DNA from: an uncultured bacterium
GTDB lineage: Bacteria > Verrucomicrobiota > Kiritimatiellia > CAIKKV01 > CAIJXV01
Reading direction: 5' to 3'
DNA: 64,000 nucleotides
NCBI GenBank assembly: GCA_903824675.1
Contig: CAIJXV010000102.1
Location: 21,668-85,667 of the forward strand
The position numbers and the translations under genes are program-made. Positions 17,927 through 25,040 of this stretch are shown here, piece by piece (the first letter of the stretch is position 1; each line of letters opens with the position of its first letter). The notes beneath the pieces are model-generated. The model did no database searches. It saw only the letters and a list, made by a program, of their open reading frames with translations, and was not told where the DNA came from.

Positions 17927-19936
17927 ATGATGATTTCATTCCTGATCCAGGCCTCTGTGCTTTATCTGCCTGGCAGGCTGGCGGTCGCCGGCTTTGTTCC
18001 GTTGGATGGCGAGCAAAAGCCGGGTTGGAAACAGATGGCCTTTCGGACCGTGCTAAGCCTGGTTTTGGGATTAGTGCTCAATGCTTGGGGCGCCTTCATT
18101 TTGGGAAGCCTGGGAATATGGGGCCAGCTTAACGGGTTGCTGTTTCCTTGGATTCCCGCATTGCTGCTATGGGCGATTGCCCGGCGGCCGCTTCAGGGCT
18201 CTTTCCGCGAGTTGATTGCGGGGTGGGGGTTTGCCTGTGCCCTCTTTATGGTGATTCAATCCGTTCCCGCGCGCAGCGAATGGATGGTCGGGGGATGGGA
18301 TCCGGGTATTTATACCAATGAAGCCTTGAAATTAGTTCATACCGGATCCCTGCATAGCGAGGTACATCCTTTCGCCCAGGCGTTGGGAGAGGATGCGTTG
18401 GCTCCGGAAATTCGCGCTTTTGATGTTTATGTCGAACTTTTTCCCGGGGTTCCGATCGAGCCCCATACGGGCCGCGTGACCCCCGCATTCCCCCGGATGG
18501 CGGTCGCCTTTTTTGCCAGTGTGGGGCGATGGTTGGGGCCTGAAGGGGTATTGAAGGCCCCCTTAATCTTTGCGGTGTTTCTTCTTTTTTTATTCATGGC
18601 TTGGGCGGTATGGGCCGATGAGTCGCCTTACCACGCTTGGGCCGTGTTGATTTTGACCGTTGGACAACCTCTTTTTATTCATTATGCCATCACGCCTTCC
18701 TCCGAGATGATTGAACTGCTGTTGTTGACGACTTGTTTGGGCGGATTCTGGCTCGGGTGTTCGTCCCGCCAGGGCTGGTTTCTGGTGGCGATATTGGCGA
18801 TGACTCTGGCGGCGAACCGAACCTCTTTTTTGTTATTTGGTTCCCTGGGATTGTGGGTCATGGCTCTTTGGGATTGGAAACAGGTTGATCGGCGTCAAAT
18901 GCTGATCCGACATGGAGGGATTGCGGTTGCCTTGTGGGTGGGTCATTTCATTCTGGGTAACGTCACCCCGGTTGCGATTTATAAATTGTCGCATATTCTG
19001 CCTCGTATTTATAAGGCCAGCCTGATGCTAATGGGGGGGGCCTTGATAGTGGATGTGTTGTCCTTCTGGCCGGCGATTCAAGAATGGGGGGGGCGAGTCG
19101 CCAAACGCGGCGGACCTGGGGTTCTGCCCGCCTTTTGGCTGATTCTTTTGTCGATCGCCATAGGAGGGCGGATCTGGGAGGTGGAATTGGCGCGGAATTT
19201 TCGGGTCTGGGTGGTCTATGCGGGGGTATTGGGGGTGGCGGCTGCAGCGGCCGGAAGTGTGGGGCCAGCCTTACGCCGTTCCTCTGCGGCGGGTGTTCTG
19301 CTTTTATTTCTCGGGTTGGCCTTGACGATGGTGTTATGGCAAAAGCATGCGGCTGAACTCTACCCCTGGGCCTTGAAGCGTTTCCTGCCGTGGGGCATTC
19401 CACTGGTCGCCTTGGGCGCCTCATTCTTTTGTATTGATTGGGCCCGTCGGGTGGGGCAGGACTGGCTGGTTTTAGGGTTGGCCTTGATTCTTGTGGCCCC
19501 GGTTGGACGAGTGGTTTTACAGGCTTGGAGAGCAGGCGAATATGTGGGTGTGAACCAATCTCTTTCGGAAGTGACGGGACGGGTTGGTGCCAATGCCTGG
19601 GTTGTCTGCGATCATTTCCAATGGGCAACGCCGCTTTACCTGGCATTTGGGGTGTCTGCCCTGGACGGACATCGTTTATTGGAAAATGCTGAAATGCCCG
19701 AGGCGAAGAAATTCTGGAGTCGATTGTCTGCCCTCCAGCGAAAAGGGCAGGTGATCTATTTCCTCTCCTCCAATGATACCGCTGTCGATCCCTGGGTTTT
19801 GACCCCGGGTCGGCATCGGTTGATCTGGCTTTCCGATCCTCTGCGATTCCGCGAGATCCACCAACACGCAACCAATCGTGATTTTCCAGTCCGAACACTC
19901 ACCCACGAGTTTAAATTATATGAATGGTGTCCCTGA
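17927..19936 (+). CDS. Polytopic membrane protein, GT-C glycosyltransferase-like
   Basis: 669 residues with about 12 or more hydrophobic segments spread over the whole length. After the first helices the motif GGWDPGIYTNEALKLVHTG occurs (about residues 119-137). An acidic residue in the first extracytoplasmic loop followed by DPG.Y is characteristic of GT-C enzymes that use lipid-phosphate sugars (ArnT/PMT-like), so glycosyl transfer is plausible but not proven. The C-terminal ~130 residues form a smaller soluble domain. ATG 17927 has GGAG six bases upstream; an in-frame TTG at 17915 is the alternative. The start of the next gene overlaps its end by 17 bases. Confidence 0.7.
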   Translation: MMISFLIQASVLYLPGRLAVAGFVPLDGEQKPGWKQMAFRTVLSLVLGLVLNAWGAFILGSLGIWGQLNGLLFPWIPALLLWAIARRPLQGSFRELIAGWGFACALFMVIQSVPARSEWMVGGWDPGIYTNEALKLVHTGSLHSEVHPFAQALGEDALAPEIRAFDVYVELFPGVPIEPHTGRVTPAFPRMAVAFFASVGRWLGPEGVLKAPLIFAVFLLFLFMAWAVWADESPYHAWAVLILTVGQPLFIHYAITPSSEMIELLLLTTCLGGFWLGCSSRQGWFLVAILAMTLAANRTSFLLFGSLGLWVMALWDWKQVDRRQMLIRHGGIAVALWVGHFILGNVTPVAIYKLSHILPRIYKASLMLMGGALIVDVLSFWPAIQEWGGRVAKRGGPGVLPAFWLILLSIAIGGRIWEVELARNFRVWVVYAGVLGVAAAAAGSVGPALRRSSAAGVLLLFLGLALTMVLWQKHAAELYPWALKRFLPWGIPLVALGASFFCIDWARRVGQDWLVLGLALILVAPVGRVVLQAWRAGEYVGVNQSLSEVTGRVGANAWVVCDHFQWATPLYLAFGVSALDGHRLLENAEMPEAKKFWSRLSALQRKGQVIYFLSSNDTAVDPWVLTPGRHRLIWLSDPLRFREIHQHATNRDFPVRTLTHEFKLYEWCP

Positions 19937-20390
19937 CCCCCAAAAAATTCCGCCCGGTATTGTGCTGGAAACCCTTCGGAGTGTGTTGCGGGAAAAGGGT
20001 GAAGTTGCCCTTCCCGCTGTGGGTTTCAGCATGGGCCCGAGATTTCAGGCCGCTGAATCGCTGGTGATTCGCACTTCTTCTCCGGGTCAGCGGTTCTCTC
20101 CAGGTGCGATCGTTGTTTTTGAACGGAATGATCGATGGGTGGCGCATCGGCTTTGGCTCAAATGGGGCGAAATCCATTTGACGGGTGGTGATGCGATTGG
20201 GTCGCTCGATTGGCCGGCGCCCCAGCGGAACGCACTGGATGGCGAGGTGGTGGCGCTTTGGTTTCATGGTCAACGGATTGGATTAGAGTCTGCGACGGTC
20301 TGGTGGAGGCAGCCCCGATGGATGGCCGGCGGGGTTCTAAGACTTCTGCGAATGCTTTTTTTAAAGTGGGTCAGGCGCAATTTACCTTGA
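19920..20390 (+). CDS. S24/S26 signal-peptidase-like protein
   Basis: 156-residue member of the LexA/signal-peptidase clan. Ser37 lies in VGFSMGP, equivalent to the catalytic serine motif. His76 in WVAHRLW and Asp91 in TGGDA match the Ser-His-Asp pattern of the Sec11-type (archaeal/eukaryotic) signal peptidases rather than the Ser-Lys dyad of bacterial LepB. There is no N-terminal membrane anchor; instead a C-terminal stretch (MAGGVLRLLRMLFLKWVRRN) could be an amphipathic or membrane segment. It overlaps the GT-C-like gene by 17 bases. In related clusters such peptidases accompany HprK-like kinases and small peptides, so trimming of the 59-residue peptide is a reasonable guess. Confidence 0.75.
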   Translation: MNGVPDPQKIPPGIVLETLRSVLREKGEVALPAVGFSMGPRFQAAESLVIRTSSPGQRFSPGAIVVFERNDRWVAHRLWLKWGEIHLTGGDAIGSLDWPAPQRNALDGEVVALWFHGQRIGLESATVWWRQPRWMAGGVLRLLRMLFLKWVRRNLP

Positions 20391-20433
20391 AAAATGAAGA
20401 GATTGGGTTATTTTCAGAGACAGAGGAGAGTTT

Positions 20434-20790
20434 ATGCCCAATACTCGACATAGTGATCGCCGGGAGACGTTTGCTTATTGGCCCGCGCACAATGAGTTTA
20501 CAGGCAAACCATTGGGCATGGTGACGAATATCAGTGAAGAAGGGATTCAATTGCACAGCGAAGATCCTTTCGATAAGGATCAAATAATACCCTTACGACT
20601 CGCCCCGCCGGCTAATCTGACGGGCGCCAGGGAAATCCTCTTAACGGTGCAAAATGTCTGGTGTTGGCCTGCGGTTAACCCTGCGCTTTATCATGCAGGT
20701 TTCAAGATCATTCGTGCGACTCCTTTGGCCCGGAAGGCTCTGCAGAAATTAAAGGATGCCTTCAGCTATCCCGTTCCCCCCAATTCCTAG
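20434..20790 (+). CDS. PilZ-domain protein (potential c-di-GMP binder)
   Basis: 118 residues, essentially one PilZ barrel. RHSDR near the N-terminus fits the RxxxR c-di-GMP motif and NISEEG fits (D/N)xSxxG, so both ligand-binding elements are intact. A strong Shine-Dalgarno sequence (agaggagag) precedes the ATG. The stop codon lies inside cctagg, which also supplies the stop of the convergent kinase gene. Position suggests second-messenger control of the neighbouring membrane or peptide-processing proteins, but no direct link is visible. Confidence 0.85.
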   Translation: MPNTRHSDRRETFAYWPAHNEFTGKPLGMVTNISEEGIQLHSEDPFDKDQIIPLRLAPPANLTGAREILLTVQNVWCWPAVNPALYHAGFKIIRATPLARKALQKLKDAFSYPVPPNS

Positions 20791-21668
20791 GATTCTTTCA
20801 GCGATGCCAGAGCGAAGGGGACCGCCTTTGCGTCGGGTTTGAAGGCCATCAGGCGGCTGGGAGTCGCCAGACAAATCTTTTCGGCCAGTTTTAGCAGGCG
20901 GGTGACACTGGCAGGGGAATAAAAGGGTGCTACGGCAGTGGCCATCAGGCAGGCTACGGCGGTCGCGCCCTCCACGGTGGTGCACTGATTGGAGGGCGCT
21001 TGGGAAAGATGGAAAATCCCCGCCAACGGCGCGGATTGGTCGATGACCCGCTCTTCTTCCCCATGCCAGGGTGAAGCGAAAAGATAAGGTTTTCCGCCGA
21101 CGAAGCGCAAAATAACGCGATCATCGTTCAATAAAATTCCACCCTGTTTTCGCCATAGACGCGCCAGTGTGGTTTTCCCGATTCCCGAACGCCCTCCGAA
21201 AATGAACCCCTGTCCCTCCCAGACGATGCCGGCGGCATGAAGAATCAAGGCATCGTGGTGGACCAGTCGATTCGCGATGATGGCCTGATCGGTGGGGTAA
21301 TGCAATGCCAGCCGGGAAGGCAATCCCTGGCGTCCTGAGCGAAGTTTTATTTTGATCCGGCTGAAATCCCGTGAACAATCCGCCACCGGCAGCCACTGAT
21401 TGTTCGATACGGTGTGGATTTCGATTGACCACCGGTTGAGCCCGTTATCCCCCATGCGCCAAATATCACAGGACCACAGATACTGGGACCCGACGATAGG
21501 CGGAAGCGGGGTGTCGGCGTCGACCACCCGGATTCGGGTGGATGGATTCAACCCATTGGCCGTCCGCCGGAAAGGTTGATACTCATCGGGAATGAGGAGC
21601 GGAGTTGTTGAATGCCGGGCTCCGACTTCAAAGCGTATGCCGGCTAATTCAAACGTCAGGCGTTGCAC
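20787..21668 (-). CDS. HPr kinase-like P-loop kinase
   Basis: 293 residues, GTG start three bases after the stop of the 59-residue peptide gene, so probably translated by coupling; no separate ribosome-binding site is seen. A beta-rich N-terminal domain of about 140 residues is followed by the HprK-like kinase core. Walker A is GGRSGIGKTT (158-167), the acidic pair is LLNDDRV (Asp182-Asp183), and a C-terminal helical region follows. It lacks the HPr kinase/phosphorylase N-terminal domain and no PTS HPr gene is near. It therefore belongs to the HprK-related group found in peptide and lasso-type clusters, where the known member phosphorylates a precursor's terminal serine. The adjacent peptide ends in serine. 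Confidence 0.83.
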   Translation of the reverse strand: MQRLTFELAGIRFEVGARHSTTPLLIPDEYQPFRRTANGLNPSTRIRVVDADTPLPPIVGSQYLWSCDIWRMGDNGLNRWSIEIHTVSNNQWLPVADCSRDFSRIKIKLRSGRQGLPSRLALHYPTDQAIIANRLVHHDALILHAAGIVWEGQGFIFGGRSGIGKTTLARLWRKQGGILLNDDRVILRFVGGKPYLFASPWHGEEERVIDQSAPLAGIFHLSQAPSNQCTTVEGATAVACLMATAVAPFYSPASVTRLLKLAEKICLATPSRLMAFKPDAKAVPFALASLKES

Positions 21669-21671
21669 CGG

Positions 21672-21851
21672 TTAGGACGGGTTCAGGGTACGGAGTAAGG
21701 TGACCCCATCCTGGGCACAGGCCGTATTCCCCAGTGCATCCTTACAAACAGCCATTGCCACAACCCGTTGATCCTGCAGTTTGATTCGGGTAAGGGTGGG
21801 GGGGGTGTAAGCCGGTCGTTCTGACGGTCGCATTGCGATCTTTTTTTTCAT
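21672..21851 (-). CDS. 59-residue RiPP-precursor-like peptide
   Basis: Short gene found by direct translation: ATG 21851 to TAA 21672, with GGCGAGGAT eight bases upstream as a good ribosome-binding site and an AT-rich TATATA about 15 bases further up as a possible -10. The leader is lysine-rich (MKKK), then holds YTPPTL (Tyr15, Pro18, Leu20), matching the YxxPxL leader motif recognised by PqqD-like proteins in lasso systems. TRIKL and VVAMAV follow, then the core with Cys36 and Cys45 (CKDALGNTAC) and a C-terminal Ser59. Only three bases separate it from the HprK-like kinase. It has no homology I can name with confidence, and no recognition protein, cyclase or maturation protease of the lasso type is present. 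The call rests on motif, ribosome-binding site and gene coupling. Confidence 0.75.
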   Translation of the reverse strand: MKKKIAMRPSERPAYTPPTLTRIKLQDQRVVAMAVCKDALGNTACAQDGVTLLRTLNPS

Positions 21852-22026
21852 GAATCATCCTCGCCGTCGCAGTTATATATACGGGCAAATTTGTTATTTA
21901 ACTTTAAAAGAAACCACCGGATGGGGCAAGGGTTAATATTCAGTTTTTAAAAAAAGGTGTGGTGTTTTAACCCAACTATGGTATATAGAAAACCCTCGCA
22001 ACCACGTCCTTTGGATGCGGATGTTT

Positions 22027-22112
22027 GCCGGAGTGACGAAATGGCATACGTACCAGACTCAAAATCTGGCGCCCGCAAGGGCATGAGGGTTCAAGTCCCT
22101 CCTCCGGCACCA
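22027..22112 (+). tRNA. tRNA-Leu (anticodon CAA)
   Basis: Acceptor stem GCCGGAG pairs with CTCCGGC; the anticodon stem is CCAGA/TCTGG with loop CTCAAAA, giving CAA. A long variable arm (class II, as expected for Leu) and T-arm GAGGG-TTCAAGT-CCCTC are present, and CCA is encoded (22110-22112). It is free-standing between the peptide/kinase pair and the URO-D operon. Confidence 0.96.
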
Positions 22113-22275
22113 ATTTCTTTCCGCCCCCAGCATTAAAGACCCGGCCTTGAACCCCTTGGGATGCATCTCGCAAAAGGTTTGCTTTCAGGGGGAAGAATCA
22201 ACTTGCGCGGCTATCAGGGCTGTGGCACATTGCAGAGAGTTTTGTGATTTAACTGGTTTCTGAAAGGACTTCATC

Positions 22276-23403
22276 ATGTCTATCACCCCCTGTCGTCCCA
22301 AGTGGAAAGGGACGATGACCGATCGCGCCCGTTTCAACAACCAGATGCAATATAAGCCGATTGACCGCTGTTTTAATATGGAATTTGGTTACTGGGATGA
22401 GAATTTTAGGGAGTGGTCGATTTTTTTGGACAATAAAATCACCGATAATAATGAAGCCGATATTTTCTTTAATTTTGATGTTACGCGGTCCATCGGCGGA
22501 TTGCTGGGAATGAATCCGTGCTTTCCATCGACGGTGGTCGAGGAGACGCCAACCCAGAAAATCATCATGAATTCCGACGGCTTGCTGGCCGAAGTCCCGA
22601 CCACCGGGCATGATTCAATTCCGCACTACCTGAAATCTTCGATTGTGACTCCGGATGATTGGAAGCGTTGCAAGGAAGAGCGTTTCCGCCGGAATGATCC
22701 GGCTCGTAAAATTGATGTGGCCGCGATGCGCAAGACCCATCCGGTCAATCGCGATTATCCGTTGGGGGTTTGGGTTGGATCCATGATTGGTCGGATTCGC
22801 GACATCCTGACGTTTGAAGGACTGGCCTATGCCTGCTTTGACTATCCCGAGATGGTTGAAGACATGGTGGAGACACACTGCCAGATGGTTGAGGATTCCC
22901 TGGACCAGATTTTGCCCGTGATGACCGATCTGGATTATGCGGCGGGGTGGGAGGATATTTGTTTTAAAAACGGGCCGATCGTGTCGGTTGATTTCTTCAA
23001 GAATGTGGTCGTGCCCCGCTATAAGCGAATCGATAAGAAGATCAAAGCCGCCGGGATCAAACTGTGGTGGGTCGATTGCGATGGGGATGTTCGGCCGATT
23101 CTGCCCTTGATGATGGAAGGCGGAATTAATTGCCTGTTTCCTTTCGAAGTCAACGGGTGCGCCCATCCGGCCGAATTGCTTCGCGACTACGGCAAGGACC
23201 TGCGCATTATGGGCGGCGTGGACAAGATCGAACTGGGCAAGGGCCCCAAGGCGATCAAAGCCTATCTGGAAACGCTGGTGCCCCTGGTGGAGCGCGGCGG
23301 CTATATCCCGTTCTGCGATCACCGGTGTCCACCTAATGTCAAGGTTTCGGATTATCTCTATTATCTCGATCTCAAGGAACGGATGTTTGGACTGAAGGCC
23401 TGA
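22276..23403 (+). CDS. Uroporphyrinogen decarboxylase (URO-D) family protein, probably a corrinoid methyltransferase relative
   Basis: 375 residues of the URO-D/MtaA/CmuA TIM-barrel superfamily. RFNNQMQYKPIDRCFNMEFGYWD at the start, FEGLAYACFDYPEMVEDMV in the middle, GWEDICFKNGPIVSVDFF and the final GGYIPFCDHRCPPNVKV with a Cys-x-His-x-Cys that may bind zinc are typical of the large non-haem clade abundant in Lentisphaerota and Kiritimatiellota. Classical HemE substrate arginines are not evident, so methyl transfer to or from a corrinoid is more likely than haem synthesis. It overlaps the next start by one base (TGATG). A cobalamin-regulated gene lies 4.4 kb downstream. Confidence 0.88.
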   Translation: MSITPCRPKWKGTMTDRARFNNQMQYKPIDRCFNMEFGYWDENFREWSIFLDNKITDNNEADIFFNFDVTRSIGGLLGMNPCFPSTVVEETPTQKIIMNSDGLLAEVPTTGHDSIPHYLKSSIVTPDDWKRCKEERFRRNDPARKIDVAAMRKTHPVNRDYPLGVWVGSMIGRIRDILTFEGLAYACFDYPEMVEDMVETHCQMVEDSLDQILPVMTDLDYAAGWEDICFKNGPIVSVDFFKNVVVPRYKRIDKKIKAAGIKLWWVDCDGDVRPILPLMMEGGINCLFPFEVNGCAHPAELLRDYGKDLRIMGGVDKIELGKGPKAIKAYLETLVPLVERGGYIPFCDHRCPPNVKVSDYLYYLDLKERMFGLKA

Positions 23404-25040
23404 TGAACGTCCGTCAATTGATTGATGTGCCGGTCGGCATGCGGGATAAGGTGTTTCTTTCGACGGATATCCGATGTCCGGCAGGGCGCGGCCCTTTTCC
23501 CACGCTCGTTTATCGAACGCCTTATAATAACCAGGGGTTTGCGATTGACGATCCGTATCTCGCTTCCGGGTATGCGTTGGTGAAGCAGGATTGCCGGGGT
23601 CGTTTCGATTCTGAAGGTGTGTTCGATCCTTTTCATGAGGCGGCCGACGGCGCCGACACCCTGGCCTGGGTTGCGGCTCAGCCGTGGTGCGACGGACGAA
23701 TAGGCTTGATCGGTAATTCCTATTGCGCCACCACCCAATTGAATGCCGCCTGGACCCGTCCAGCAGGGCTTCGGGCCATGACCCCGGGTGTGATGGGATG
23801 TGATCTATTCAAGGATTTGATTTATTTCAACGGAGTTTTTAATCTGTCCCTGGCTTTTGCCTGGGGGGCGGCTGTGGCTGGACGAACCGTCCAGGGGTTG
23901 GAAACAACAGATCTCCAGGCGGTTTTTCGCCATCTGCCCCTGAATACTATGGATGAAGCCGCGGGTTTTCGGCTGTCGTATTTGCACGATTGGCTGGCGC
24001 ATCCGGTCTATGACGACTACTGGGCACAAGTCAGCATCGAACAGCATTACCCGCATTTCGATGTGCCCGGCTTGCATGCCGGGGGTTGGTATGATTTCTA
24101 TGCGGAAGGCGTGGTTCGGAATTTTTGTGGGATTCGCGAGCTGGGGGGGGCACAGGCGCGGAGGGCGCAAAAATTAATCATGGGACCCTGGGTTCATGGG
24201 CTCGGAGGGCAAGCCATTGGGGCCATGGATTTTGGGGAAGCGGCTTCGGTTCAAATGGAGCCGATCTATAAGCGTTGGATCGATCGTTGGGTCAAGGGGG
24301 AAGACAACGGAATTGACCGGGAGCCCCCGGTGCGAATTTTCATCATGGGCTCCAATATTTGGCGGGATGAGTCCGAATGGCCCTTGGCGCGGACGGTGGA
24401 GACTCCCTATTTTTTAATGAGTGAAGGGGGTGCCAATACGCAGGGGGGCGACGGCCGGCTTCAGGGCCGATTCCGGGGGGGGGCGGCGTGTGATCATTTT
24501 ATTTACGATCCTGCCGATCCGGTTCCGACCGTGGGTGGAAATGGTTATGCGGTTCCCTCTGGACCGACCGATCATGCGGAAATCGAAAGGCGTCCGGATG
24601 TGCTGGTCTATACCGGAGAGCCGCTTGAACAGCCGTTGGAAATCACCGGTTTTGTGCGGGCCGTGTTGTATGCCTCCTCGGATGCGCCGGATACGGATTT
24701 CGTGTTGCGCCTCTGCGATCTCTACCCTGATGGCCGTTCGATCATCTTATGCGATGGGATTGTCCGGGCGCGTTTTCGAGAGGGATTGGATAAAGAAGTG
24801 TTCATGAATCCCGGAACGGTTTATGAATTTCAAGTGCCGTTGGGGGTGACGTCGAATGTCTTTCTGCCGGGGCACCGGATTCGACTGGAAGTGACCTCGA
24901 GTTGTTTCCCGAGGTTTGCACGAAATCTCAACACGGGCGAATCTGCCTCCTGTGGCGTGCGGATGCAGGTTGCACGGCAGACCCTCTGGCATTCGGTGCC
25001 CCAGCCATCTCGTCTTATTCTCCCAATCATTCCCCAATGA
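23403..25040 (+). CDS. CocE/NonD (X-Pro dipeptidyl-peptidase S15-like) hydrolase
   Basis: 545-residue alpha/beta hydrolase. YALVKQDCRGRFDSEG is the family hallmark strand, and Ser106 in GLIGNSYCATTQ is the nucleophile (GxSYxG variant with Cys instead of Gly). The C-terminal half is a PepX-C jelly-roll (EQPLEITGFVRAVLYASSDAPDTDFVLRL... PGHRIRLEVTSS). Members hydrolyse acyl, ester or amide bonds; the substrate is unknown. It has no signal peptide, so it is cytoplasmic. It is translationally coupled to the URO-D gene before and the SulP gene after. Confidence 0.9.
   Translation: MNVRQLIDVPVGMRDKVFLSTDIRCPAGRGPFPTLVYRTPYNNQGFAIDDPYLASGYALVKQDCRGRFDSEGVFDPFHEAADGADTLAWVAAQPWCDGRIGLIGNSYCATTQLNAAWTRPAGLRAMTPGVMGCDLFKDLIYFNGVFNLSLAFAWGAAVAGRTVQGLETTDLQAVFRHLPLNTMDEAAGFRLSYLHDWLAHPVYDDYWAQVSIEQHYPHFDVPGLHAGGWYDFYAEGVVRNFCGIRELGGAQARRAQKLIMGPWVHGLGGQAIGAMDFGEAASVQMEPIYKRWIDRWVKGEDNGIDREPPVRIFIMGSNIWRDESEWPLARTVETPYFLMSEGGANTQGGDGRLQGRFRGGAACDHFIYDPADPVPTVGGNGYAVPSGPTDHAEIERRPDVLVYTGEPLEQPLEITGFVRAVLYASSDAPDTDFVLRLCDLYPDGRSIILCDGIVRARFREGLDKEVFMNPGTVYEFQVPLGVTSNVFLPGHRIRLEVTSSCFPRFARNLNTGESASCGVRMQVARQTLWHSVPQPSRLILPIIPQ

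Noticed and set aside
18963..19898. 311-codon minus-strand open frame opposite the GT-C-like gene
   Set aside because: Arg/Pro-rich, no domain, and fully covered by a coherent membrane protein on the other strand.
21672..21851. Reading the short gene as a PqqD-like protein, which often precedes HprK-like kinases
   Set aside because: Translation gives a 59-residue peptide without the PqqD winged-helix pattern; it looks like a substrate rather than a recognition protein.
16024..21851. A standard lasso peptide cluster
   Set aside because: No transglutaminase-like protease, asparagine-synthetase-like cyclase or PqqD-like protein is encoded, so lasso formation cannot be claimed.
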